Source: Candidatus Saccharimonadota bacterium
GTDB taxonomy: Bacteria; Patescibacteriota; Saccharimonadia; Saccharimonadales; UBA4665
DNA length: 38,153 nt
Direction of reading: 5' to 3'
Assembly (NCBI GenBank): GCA_027327085.1
Contig: DAHWAT010000004.1
Location: 1 to 38,153 of the forward strand
Part shown: piece after piece, positions 7,335 to 15,167 of the stretch
How the letters are laid out: every line of letters begins with the position of its first letter
How positions within the stretch are numbered: position 1 is the stretch's first letter
Made by a program: the position numbers and the translations under genes
Notes under the pieces: model-generated
The model's input: only the letters and a program-made list of their open reading frames with translations
What the model was told of the DNA's origin: nothing
Database searches by the model: none

Positions 7335-9431
7335 TTAGCCAGTAGAACCATGTGTTGGAGTAGTCCCGTTTGGTGCCAATAAGTCAAATCCATCAACCTT
7401 ATTCAGCATACCCTTTGAGCTGCCGGGTGTATCACTTACGCCATACTGCCAAACCAATGCTTTAGTTGTAGGGTCAATTGCTACCATTCTATCTCTATGA
7501 TCATCATTTAACATAAAAACCCCACTAGGTAATTTTTCTACCAAGGAAGGGTCGTTTAAGCGTCCCGGTCCAGACGTCGGCTGATACCGGTATAGTACTT
7601 GTCCTTGACGAGTAAAAGTCAGAATAGCACCTGGATTTGAATAGTCAGCTATTAAATATAGGTTTGGGTTTTTACCAGGACCTGCTCCAAGTTGCTGCGG
7701 GTCTGAAGGATAAGAAATAGGTAACTTGGTAGCCCAAACCATCTTACCGGTAGGTGTATACTCGCTGACCCATGACCCAATAATTTCAGATACCAGTATA
7801 TTACCGTCGTACAATGGCGTATCACCATTGGGAGAGCCGAGCGATACCCCTGGATTATGCACACAAACCCCAGGTTCGCCAATAGTATGCGCAATTGTCT
7901 TATTTGGGTTAATAAATAGGATGCGACAATTTTGGTCATCTGCAACCACAACTTGTCCATTCTTAAGTTGATAAGCGTCATCAGGAGCTCTAAGATACCC
8001 TGGGGCACTACCTGCCGCTAGAGGATGCCCATAGGACCAGATTATTTTGCCTGATGGATAAGCTATTTTTACTATCGTATTATTGTTTTCTTGGTTAGAA
8101 ATTATTGCATGACCTTGATTTGCGAAAAATGCATCATCTGGAAAATAAAAGTTTGTGTTGCTTGCAGGCAAAGATTTAGATGGATACTTCCAGGTAATAT
8201 TCATTGATGAGTTCATTACCAAAATACGGTTGTTGCCCCTGTCGGCAATCATTAATTTATTACCATAGTAAGGGGAACCAGCTCCAGGAGTACCGGCTAC
8301 TCCAAACAATATATTGGGCTTAAGCATCTGCACAACTCCAACTACCTGTCCGTTAGACTCTCCGCCTACTAGCCAACCCGTGTTAGATATCACTGCGATA
8401 CCAGCATTAGATACCGGAACCTGTAGTCTACCGGCTAATAGGAATTGACCGCTGCTAGGATTTACAGCCCAGATATTATTAGTAGTTTTGGTGTTTGTAA
8501 CAGATATACCGCTTACTTGGGTAGTACCAACGCCTAGAGGTATATTTTGGACCTGATTACTTTGTCCCCCAACCAAGAACATTTCGTTATTTAAGACTAC
8601 TGCCGTAGAACCTTCTAGGGGCATAGGTAACTTCCAGGAGGCTAATTTAATAGTATGATTAGCTGGATTGATTATCTGTACTGTATTAACAGGCTGATTA
8701 GCGTCATGGCCCGATACAGCCAACCCGCCAAATATATATATTTTCCCATCAAAGCTAGCTGCGGCAGCATACCTCACAGGATATGGTAATAAACCAAAAA
8801 CGCTAAAGTTTTTTCCATCCGTAGTTGATAAAACCTGAGGGTCAGCCGTATTGCCATTGTACCCACCTATAATATAGGTCGTGTTGCCGATAGTTGCAGC
8901 TGTAGCATCAGATCTTAACTGAGGCATTTTTGCAACATTTGTTGCTCCTTGGTTAGCCGAAATTATCTGGGCTGTATTGACCGAACCCGATTGTCCGCCA
9001 CCGAAGATAACCATCTTACCTTTAACCATAGCACTGGCCGCATCATGTACACCAGTAGATAAATTACTGGTTAGATTAAGGTTGCCGTTAGAAGTGTTTA
9101 AGCTATACACGCCGCTAGCAGATGAGTTAGATGATGTATACCCACCGACAATGATTAAATTATTGCCGTTAGGGAAAACTGCCATACGGCTTAACGGTGA
9201 TGATAGCTGCCAAGGTAACAAACCTGATTCTGCGGCTGCTAATTTTGGAGTCGAATTTTTAGGTGTAACTCTAGTTGATAAACCAGAAATAGTGTTATGA
9301 TTTTGCCCTTTAAAGATTAAAAGCCCTGCTGCTATAACAATGACGATTCCAAAATAAATAAATTTAGCCTTAGAGTTTTTTTTTCTTTTTAAGACAAATT
9401 CTGGCCGCTTCCTTCTTGGTACAAACATCAT
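7335..9431 (-). CDS. Membrane-anchored double beta-propeller protein (kelch + NHL-like)
   Basis: A protein of 698 residues from the ATG at 9431; a TTG three codons upstream would give 701, and an ATG at 9428 is also possible. The basic N-terminus (PRRKRPEF...KRKK) is followed by one membrane helix (about 24-41), so the rest lies outside the membrane. Six kelch-type blades follow, marked by IIVGGY, VIFGGG, YIIGGY, YIFGGL, FLVGGQ and WLVGGE. About six NHL-like blades come next, marked by LMIADRGNNRI, AIISNQENN, VVVADDQNCRI, ILVSE, LYLIADY and FMLNDD. It is probably a surface binding or scaffolding protein. No catalytic motif or sortase signal is seen. It is transcribed alone. Confidence 0.8.
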   Translation of the reverse strand: MMFVPRRKRPEFVLKRKKNSKAKFIYFGIVIVIAAGLLIFKGQNHNTISGLSTRVTPKNSTPKLAAAESGLLPWQLSSPLSRMAVFPNGNNLIIVGGYTSSNSSASGVYSLNTSNGNLNLTSNLSTGVHDAASAMVKGKMVIFGGGQSGSVNTAQIISANQGATNVAKMPQLRSDATAATIGNTTYIIGGYNGNTADPQVLSTTDGKNFSVFGLLPYPVRYAAAASFDGKIYIFGGLAVSGHDANQPVNTVQIINPANHTIKLASWKLPMPLEGSTAVVLNNEMFLVGGQSNQVQNIPLGVGTTQVSGISVTNTKTTNNIWAVNPSSGQFLLAGRLQVPVSNAGIAVISNTGWLVGGESNGQVVGVVQMLKPNILFGVAGTPGAGSPYYGNKLMIADRGNNRILVMNSSMNITWKYPSKSLPASNTNFYFPDDAFFANQGHAIISNQENNNTIVKIAYPSGKIIWSYGHPLAAGSAPGYLRAPDDAYQLKNGQVVVADDQNCRILFINPNKTIAHTIGEPGVCVHNPGVSLGSPNGDTPLYDGNILVSEIIGSWVSEYTPTGKMVWATKLPISYPSDPQQLGAGPGKNPNLYLIADYSNPGAILTFTRQGQVLYRYQPTSGPGRLNDPSLVEKLPSGVFMLNDDHRDRMVAIDPTTKALVWQYGVSDTPGSSKGMLNKVDGFDLLAPNGTTPTHGSTG

Positions 9432-9481
9432 GATATCCAATTACTTATTATCTTTAACTTAACCTTATTAAATCATACTAT

Positions 9482-9487
9482 ATTATA
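9482..9487 (-). promoter_or_regulatory. -10 element of the double-propeller gene
   Basis: TATAAT on the minus strand lies about 50 nt before the ATG at 9431. This leaves a leader of roughly 40 nt that contains AAGG. The 246 bp between this gene and the receiver gene upstream are very AT-rich. They also hold a short imperfect hairpin (TAGC and TTTTT at 9527-9536, AAAAA and GCTA at 9547-9555) of unclear role. Confidence 0.35.
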
Positions 9488-9686
9488 TGTTTGTTTAAGA
9501 TAAAATATGCAAAAAATATGAGCTAATAGCCTTTTTGATATTTAGTAAAAAGCTACTGTTGAAATAGGCTACAACAAACTTCTTTAGGTTATATGTGTAA
9601 TCATTACTATAAAGATTAAATTACATAGAAAAAAGTTGTTTTAAAAAAGTTAAATCAATAAGCTTAGTAGTTTTGTTCTAGTTTAA

Positions 9687-10112
9687 CTAACTACCATCTA
9701 GTGAAATATCTTCTGACTGGCCAATTGGCTTCAGAATGGTGCCAACTATCTGATCGACTTGATCGTCGGTTAAGTTTGCTTTAACTAAATAGCCTTCTAT
9801 TTTCAGATCTCTTAAGCTTGATGGGGCATCTGCTTCATTAAGATTGGAAATAATCAGAACCTTAATATCTTCGCCCCAATCTGATGAACGCATTACTTTA
9901 AGGATTTGTTCACCAGAAAGCTTAGGTAGCATTAGATCCAATAAGACAAGCTCGGGTCGATTCTTTTCTATCTCCACCAATGCCTGGATACCGTCGCCGG
10001 CCACGGCACATTTATAGCCAATTAGCTCTAGTCTAGTTTTATAGATTTCTGCAAGACTTGGCTGGTCTTCGACAATAACTATTTGGGCTTTTGTTTGATT
10101 ATTTTCATCCAT
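9687..10112 (-). CDS. Single-domain response regulator (CheY-like receiver)
   Basis: A 141-residue receiver domain without an output domain. The acidic pair is E15/D16, the phosphoacceptor is D59 (LVLLDLMLP), and the lysine near the end is in GYLVKAN. Such stand-alone receivers work by protein-protein contact or as phosphorelay intermediates. No kinase gene is adjacent; the nearest are about 11 kb away. TATAAT on the minus strand (10124-10119) ends 6 nt before the ATG, and no ribosome binding site is present, so the mRNA should be leaderless. The receiver identity is secure; the partner is unknown. Confidence 0.92.
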   Translation of the reverse strand: MDENNQTKAQIVIVEDQPSLAEIYKTRLELIGYKCAVAGDGIQALVEIEKNRPELVLLDLMLPKLSGEQILKVMRSSDWGEDIKVLIISNLNEADAPSSLRDLKIEGYLVKANLTDDQVDQIVGTILKPIGQSEDISLDGS

Positions 10113-10118
10113 AAAGGC

Positions 10119-10124
10119 ATTATA
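10119..10124 (-). promoter_or_regulatory. -10 element giving a leaderless receiver mRNA
   Basis: A perfect TATAAT on the minus strand, 6 nt before the ATG at 10112. No strong -35 is visible; TTTGTA at 17-nt spacing is the best candidate. With initiation about 7 nt downstream of the -10, transcription would start at the A of the ATG. Confidence 0.55.
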
Positions 10125-10214
10125 TTACTTTTGTGTTTGGATACAAAGCTGAATCTAACAAAAGGCTAGGTATGTTTATTTGCAATATAACTTAATATGT
10201 TATACTATATAGTA

Positions 10215-10226
10215 TATAATTATAAT
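10215..10226 (+). promoter_or_regulatory. Tandem -10 elements of the 222-residue gene
   Basis: Two abutting TATAAT hexamers (10215-10220 and 10221-10226) lie in a TATA-rich stretch, about 20 nt before the ATG at 10247. The predicted leader is 13-20 nt and contains no Shine-Dalgarno. Confidence 0.45.
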
Positions 10227-10246
10227 GTTAGTCAGACACAACATTC

Positions 10247-10915
10247 ATGTCTAGTACAATAAACCGGTTTGAATACGATGAAGCTGTTACTAAAGAGGCT
10301 GAGCAACGATATGTTTATCTGCCGTCTATCGCTATAGCTAGCGGGCTAGACCCGATGATTGATATTAATCAAGTTGCTTTACTCGAAGGAGTAAGCAAAA
10401 TTAAGCCGGGGCATCTTGCTGTGACTCTTCGTGACTTCAACGCTAACTTAGCGCCTAACCCATCTTTAGTTTACGATCTAGAGGGACAAGCTTTTAAGTT
10501 AAGCTTAGACGAAAGACAGACTGTTAGCGAAAACCAATTAAATGAAGCTTTCTGGTTAGGCTGTTTAGTCACTAAAGCTGCTACCGGCAAGAATGGGGCT
10601 CTTAAGTACAATCAGCACCAAAAGAACCTTAAGAAGACTAACTCAAATCTCTTGGCAATTGGCGCTACAGCCTTATTATTAACACCAGAGTTAATTGACC
10701 AGATTGGTAATACGGCAATTGTGGCTGAAGCCTTAATTATGTCAGGTTTAATTTTAAATAAATTAAAACTGATAGCAGAAGATAAGGAAGTCTATTTTAA
10801 AAAGCGCTATCTTGGGCAAGCTCAAACTTTAGCTGCTAATTATCGAGCTCTTAAATTTAAAACTCCAGATCAATTAGCCGCCAACGTTATTCAATTTCCA
10901 GCTAAAGTTCGCTAA
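10247..10915 (+). CDS. Hypothetical protein, 222 residues
   Basis: Family not recognised. The N-terminal 120 residues look like a soluble mixed alpha/beta domain. Residues about 134-172 contain two hydrophobic stretches (LLAIGATALLLTPEL and AIVAEALIMSGLILNKL) that could be buried helices or a membrane hairpin. The C-terminus is basic (KKRYLGQAQ to the end). It converges on the 327-residue orphan gene with only a 20-bp gap. Its codon use looks like its neighbours, so it is probably a native lineage-specific gene. The upstream tandem -10 elements support expression. No function can be assigned. Confidence 0.7.
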   Translation: MSSTINRFEYDEAVTKEAEQRYVYLPSIAIASGLDPMIDINQVALLEGVSKIKPGHLAVTLRDFNANLAPNPSLVYDLEGQAFKLSLDERQTVSENQLNEAFWLGCLVTKAATGKNGALKYNQHQKNLKKTNSNLLAIGATALLLTPELIDQIGNTAIVAEALIMSGLILNKLKLIAEDKEVYFKKRYLGQAQTLAANYRALKFKTPDQLAANVIQFPAKVR

Positions 10916-10935
10916 GTAGTCAATAAATAACTAAA

Positions 10936-11919
10936 TTATTGGTCGAGCTCTAGGGTTTTTCTGATAATACTATCGTCACTTAGACTAGTTAAATCGCTTA
11001 AGAGACTAACCGCATAAGTTAAACAGGCCCTAGCAAATACTATTTCATCATGTCTAGCCTGTCTTAAGTCCTGATTGATCTTCTCTTCATATGTAGCATT
11101 GTTTAAAAAATTAACTTGGACTCTAGACCAGGTTTGAGTCATGATTTTGCCGGCATACATAAATATTTTTTGCTCAGGTCTAGCCACAAACGAAACATTA
11201 TTAGCTTTATCTAGATGACTAACTTGCTTATAGACAATCAATAAACTAGCTAATGCTGCTTCAGTCTCAATCAGTATATAGTCAATTGGCTGAGCCTTAG
11301 TATCCGAATTGGGGCCTAAAAAATTGTAACTAACTAGCTCGGAGACATAGTTACTGATAAAACTGCCGACCGACTCAGGATCTTTGAGAAACCTTTCGGC
11401 TAGATCTAATTCATAGGCTTTACGCTGATTCTCGGTCGTAGCTTTTATTTTTTCTATAAAACCTATTTCTTCTAAATAGACGACTTGAGCGCATTCCTCA
11501 ACATCAAGATCATCAAAGATATTTGTATTTTTTAGTATCTCGACTAAACCACTCCAATAGCCATGCTCTAAAAAGTGGCTAACCGGCTTATCTTCTTGTA
11601 GAGCAGCCGAAAAGACATGATCAGGCAGTAACTCAATAAATAAATTCCGAAAATCTTGGAATTTTACTTTTGCAAAATCTAAGCTATCGTTGATGTCTTC
11701 ATCATCTAGACAACTTAGGCTATCAACCATAGTTGCCGTAGACTTTAAAAAATCATGAACAGCCGAGTCCTGGCTATTAGGTTGATTAACTTGTAACTCA
11801 AGCAGGGTAAAGTCAATTTGTTCTGGCTCAGCCAAACGCTCAACTAGTTGACGAGATAAAGCCTGATAGCGCTCAAGACCTTCACTAAAACTTAGTTGTA
11901 TATTCTCTTCTCTTGCCAT
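10936..11919 (-). CDS. Hypothetical acidic helical protein downstream of TraG-like ATPase
   Basis: Family not recognised. It is a 327-residue, strongly acidic, probably all-helical soluble protein, with no signal peptide and no membrane segment. Asp/Glu-rich stretches include CLDDEDINDSLD and DDLDVEECAQ. It lies 82 nt after the TraG/VirD4-like ATPase gene on the same strand, so the two may be co-transcribed. An adaptor or regulator for that ATPase is possible, but this rests on position alone. A weak -10 (TAAACT) lies 5 nt before its ATG. Confidence 0.65.
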   Translation of the reverse strand: MAREENIQLSFSEGLERYQALSRQLVERLAEPEQIDFTLLELQVNQPNSQDSAVHDFLKSTATMVDSLSCLDDEDINDSLDFAKVKFQDFRNLFIELLPDHVFSAALQEDKPVSHFLEHGYWSGLVEILKNTNIFDDLDVEECAQVVYLEEIGFIEKIKATTENQRKAYELDLAERFLKDPESVGSFISNYVSELVSYNFLGPNSDTKAQPIDYILIETEAALASLLIVYKQVSHLDKANNVSFVARPEQKIFMYAGKIMTQTWSRVQVNFLNNATYEEKINQDLRQARHDEIVFARACLTYAVSLLSDLTSLSDDSIIRKTLELDQ

Positions 11920-12001
11920 ATTTAAGTTTATTTAGTCTTAACATATATGCTTAGAAAGTAAAACCCTAATTACTACTTAATATTACATAGCTTTTCTTTA
12001 C

Positions 12002-14281
12002 TCAACCTGACTTAAGCGGCTTTAATAGAATAGTTGAGCCAGAAACTGGTAAGGCGTTGTCTTGTCCTTCAAGCCTAGCATAAAATTTAAAACGTGCTAG
12101 GTTGGCAATCTCAGAGGTTTTAACGTATGGCTCAAAAAAGCTTTTTAATAAATTAGCTGAGTAAGGACTCTTTTGGCGAAAGACCACTAAATTGCCGACG
12201 TTGTCTAATATCGTGCTAGCTAGCTTAGGATCGTCTAATTGGGCTAGCGATTGTTGAGCCATAGTCAGGCATAAGCCGTACTTTCTGCTTTCTGAGAATA
12301 AGTTAACAAATGATTTACTAGCATAATTTTGAAACTCATCTACATACAGATAAAAAGGCTCCCTATCTCTAGAGCTCATCGCTTGACGGGCAAGCACGGC
12401 AAGTTCTAATTTGGCTAAAATTAAAGACCCTATTACAGTTGAAGCTTCTTCGCCAATTGCTCCTTTAGCTAAATTGCAAACGATTATTTTTTGATCATTT
12501 ATCGATTGATAGAAATTAAGCCCTGGCTTTTTAGTGGCAACTACCGCTTTAATGTATGGATTGGTAGTTAATCTATCTAAACGGCTTAGTGGGCCTAATC
12601 CCATTTTAACTCTCTGAAAATCACCGGCTTTATTAAACTCCTCCTGCCAAAAGCGTTTGATTGATTCGTCGTCAAGACCCTGTATGACTTGCCACCTAAA
12701 AAGCTTGTCGCTAATCATTCTAGCTACATCGATCAAACTAGGTTGATCTAAACTTAAAACCGACAAAACAGCGTACTTAAGCACTCTTTCTATCCTAAAG
12801 GCACTTGTCTCGTCATTGGATGCGAAAATCTTTCTAAATACACTCAAACAGGCTTCGCTTACTTGATCTTTGGCTATAACTAAAGCCTGGCCACTTAAGT
12901 TTTTGGGTAATTCTAGTAAGTTAATACCGATCACTGAACTAATGTCCTGTGGATTAAAATAGATTACGTCTTTAAGCCGATCTTTTGGCACACGAGTTAT
13001 GACTGATTGCGCTAAATCACCATGCGGATCAACAATCATTAAACCGTGTTTATTGTCTATGTCTTGATTAATCATATATTCCAGCATGGTCGTTTTACCG
13101 TTGCCGGTTCCTCCAAGAATATAAACATGCCTCTGCCTATCAGCCTTAGTTAAACCAATCCTTTGAGTACTACCTTGATAATTATTTAAGCCAATGTAAA
13201 CATCGGCTGATTTTACTAAATTGCTCGAAGCCAGGCTACGGCTTGCAGCCTGTTTAAAATACACTCTTGCCGGGTCTAAATTAGACGGAAAGTGGAACAA
13301 AGAAGCTAGTTCACTCGAAGCTAGGATATTGTTTCGATTGATTAAAGCTGGCAGCTTATGCTTAAAACCAAAATTGAGCCAAACGCTTGGACGCCAAGAT
13401 GTTACTAAAGCTTGTTCTCCGGGTAAGTCTATGTTTTTTAATGAGGCTTCAAAGAGCTGTAATCTCGCCTTAATGTCTTCGGCTGTGTCGCCGATTATTA
13501 ATAACCTAATAGTAGTTTTGAATAAAACTTGATCAAGTTTTGAGGTTGATTGTTGGTTAGCCTTTAATGAGCTAGCTCTTATTTTCTTTATGAAAAAGTT
13601 GATCGACCTTATTATATAGCCACTGTTTTTGTGGTTTTGACTATCGATTCGTTGACTTAAGCGTCGATTAAAACTTTCCGGCAAAGGGCTGAGCGTAATT
13701 TGAAAGTAAAGTTTAGACCGCTTAGACTTTATCTGGTTAGAATTAAAGGCTAAATTAGCTAAAGCGTTTTGTCTGAGTGAGCCGGTAAAATTGTACTTTA
13801 GTTTGAACTGTTTAATCATAAAATGGCTGGAGCTTGATAAGTAGGGCTGGCTACCAATTGATTGCAATACCACATCCTGCAAGCAGTCATGGATTAAATG
13901 TTTTGCCGGTTCAACTAGCTTTTGCGGCATAAACACACAAAAACTAACTCGGTCGTTACTAGTTGTCCTTACTTCAAGCAAATAAGTTGGTTTTAATCGG
14001 AGTAATTTAGATGCTAAACTACTGCTTCTCAGGCCGTTTAAACTAGTAAAAAGCTTTGAAAACGCTTCAGGCGATAAGTCAATATATGTGGGAGGGATAA
14101 TTTCTAGTCCTACTAAATGGTTATTCAAATTAACAACCTCTTGAGCGATTCTGCAAATAAACCAGTAGATTAAGCCTAAAAGACAAACAATAGCTATAAA
14201 GTTCACAATAAAACCACCAAGACCGCTGCCAAATAGGTTGAAAGTTTGGTTTGCCAACAAGAAAGGCTGATCTATAGCCAT
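12002..14281 (-). CDS. TraG/VirD4-VirB4-like type IV secretion system ATPase
   Basis: A 759-residue AAA-type DNA-pump ATPase. A membrane helix lies near residues 22-44, followed by a long N-terminal region of about 340 residues. Walker A GGTGNGKTT is near 388-396, with IVDPHGD after it. Walker B LYVDEFQNY is near 643-651, and MAQQSLAQL fits sensor and TraM-recognition regions. Family members couple or pump DNA or protein substrates at the inner membrane in conjugation-like systems. No relaxase, VirB6/8/9/10 or pilin genes are in the window, so this is an orphan coupling-type ATPase here. Two unknown genes follow. It might serve DNA uptake, cell-cell transfer or an integrated element; which cannot be told. 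Confidence 0.85.
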   Translation of the reverse strand: MAIDQPFLLANQTFNLFGSGLGGFIVNFIAIVCLLGLIYWFICRIAQEVVNLNNHLVGLEIIPPTYIDLSPEAFSKLFTSLNGLRSSSLASKLLRLKPTYLLEVRTTSNDRVSFCVFMPQKLVEPAKHLIHDCLQDVVLQSIGSQPYLSSSSHFMIKQFKLKYNFTGSLRQNALANLAFNSNQIKSKRSKLYFQITLSPLPESFNRRLSQRIDSQNHKNSGYIIRSINFFIKKIRASSLKANQQSTSKLDQVLFKTTIRLLIIGDTAEDIKARLQLFEASLKNIDLPGEQALVTSWRPSVWLNFGFKHKLPALINRNNILASSELASLFHFPSNLDPARVYFKQAASRSLASSNLVKSADVYIGLNNYQGSTQRIGLTKADRQRHVYILGGTGNGKTTMLEYMINQDIDNKHGLMIVDPHGDLAQSVITRVPKDRLKDVIYFNPQDISSVIGINLLELPKNLSGQALVIAKDQVSEACLSVFRKIFASNDETSAFRIERVLKYAVLSVLSLDQPSLIDVARMISDKLFRWQVIQGLDDESIKRFWQEEFNKAGDFQRVKMGLGPLSRLDRLTTNPYIKAVVATKKPGLNFYQSINDQKIIVCNLAKGAIGEEASTVIGSLILAKLELAVLARQAMSSRDREPFYLYVDEFQNYASKSFVNLFSESRKYGLCLTMAQQSLAQLDDPKLASTILDNVGNLVVFRQKSPYSANLLKSFFEPYVKTSEIANLARFKFYARLEGQDNALPVSGSTILLKPLKSG

Positions 14282-14386
14282 AGTGTCTCTTTATGTCTTA
14301 ATGACTAAATACTAGTCTTAAAACTTATCATCTTACTGTAAGAATTTAAGCTAAGTATCTTTTGAGTATAGTTTTAAAACAGGCTA

Positions 14387-15127
14387 TTAATAATCGGCCT
14401 GCTTAGTTATACTGGCCGACAAAAGATTATCGGTAACTAAACTAACTTGGCCATTATTAGACTCTATAAAGTTTACTATCCGGCTTATCGGTATGCTTTG
14501 GTCTTGGTCAATTAGGCGTTTAAGCGCTGCAGCTTTATTATCCCCGGTTGCTACTACAACCGCCTGATTAACTTGCTTAAAAGCCGCTAGGCTCAAGCTA
14601 ATTCTTTGACTAGGTGGTTTTGGCGAATCCTTAACTGTAATAACGAGCGGACTTGAAGCTTTAAGGCCGGCTGAGCCAGGGAAGAGCGACAGACTATGCC
14701 CGTCCTCGCCGATGCCTAAATAAACCAGATCAAACCTAGGCGAGTCACCGACTTTAGCTAGACTATTTAAGCGCTTTTCATAATCAAGCGCCATTTGGTC
14801 TAAATTGTCGAAATAGCGTGGAGCAAGCAAACGATCAGGCTTAAGTTTTAATTTACTTATTAAGTGTTGCTGAACAGCTAACCAGTTGGACTCAGGATCA
14901 TTAGCAAGCACATATCGCTCGTCGCCAATTAAAAACCAAACTTTAGACCAGTCTAAAAACTGAGCATAATCATAAGCTAAAACCTGATAAACCGGCTGAA
15001 AACTATGCCCACCGGCAAGGACCCAAGTAGCCTCGGCGTGTTCTATTAAAGCCTGCTTTAAAGTCATAGCGCTTAAGTAGGCTACTTTGTCGGCAAGATC
15101 ACTAGATTGGCAGCTACACAGATTCAT
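14387..15127 (-). CDS. pgl: 6-phosphogluconolactonase
   Basis: A 246-residue DevB-type lactonase that hydrolyses 6-phosphogluconolactone to 6-phosphogluconate in the oxidative pentose phosphate pathway. It belongs to the glucosamine-6-phosphate isomerase superfamily. Seen here are LAGGHSFQPVYQ (phosphate loop), WFLIGDERYV and YLGIGEDGHSLSLFPGS, the last holding the conserved G-DGH region, at normal length. It is transcribed divergently from gnd, the next enzyme of the pathway, across a 31-40 bp gap. AAGG lies upstream of its ATG, with a -10 that overlaps that of gnd. Glucose-6-phosphate dehydrogenase is not in the window. Confidence 0.9.
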   Translation of the reverse strand: MNLCSCQSSDLADKVAYLSAMTLKQALIEHAEATWVLAGGHSFQPVYQVLAYDYAQFLDWSKVWFLIGDERYVLANDPESNWLAVQQHLISKLKLKPDRLLAPRYFDNLDQMALDYEKRLNSLAKVGDSPRFDLVYLGIGEDGHSLSLFPGSAGLKASSPLVITVKDSPKPPSQRISLSLAAFKQVNQAVVVATGDNKAAALKRLIDQDQSIPISRIVNFIESNNGQVSLVTDNLLSASITKQADY

Positions 15128-15152
15128 TTATCAGCCTTTTTAATTAATTTGT

Positions 15153-15160
15153 ATTATAAT
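15153..15160. promoter_or_regulatory. Shared bidirectional -10 element of pgl and gnd
   Basis: The palindromic octamer ATTATAAT gives TATAAT on the plus strand (15155-15160) and TATAAT on the minus strand (15158-15153). The first serves gnd and lies 7 nt before the ATG at 15168. The second serves pgl and predicts a leader of about 19 nt. Two polymerases could not occupy it at once, so the two genes should compete for initiation. Confidence 0.55.
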
Positions 15161-15167
15161 GGAATCA

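Noticed and set aside
7652-8008. 118-codon minus-strand frame inside the double-propeller gene
   Set aside because: It is a shadow in another frame of the NHL-like repeats, which read well in the main frame.
12002-14281. An intact conjugative element or prophage around the TraG-like ATPase
   Set aside because: No relaxase, pilin, integrase or structural genes lie nearby, and no flanking repeats were seen there.
15159-15167. Upstream gnd start at ATG 15159
   Set aside because: The -10 TATAAT overlaps this ATG, so it would probably not be in the transcript. ATG 15168 fits better.
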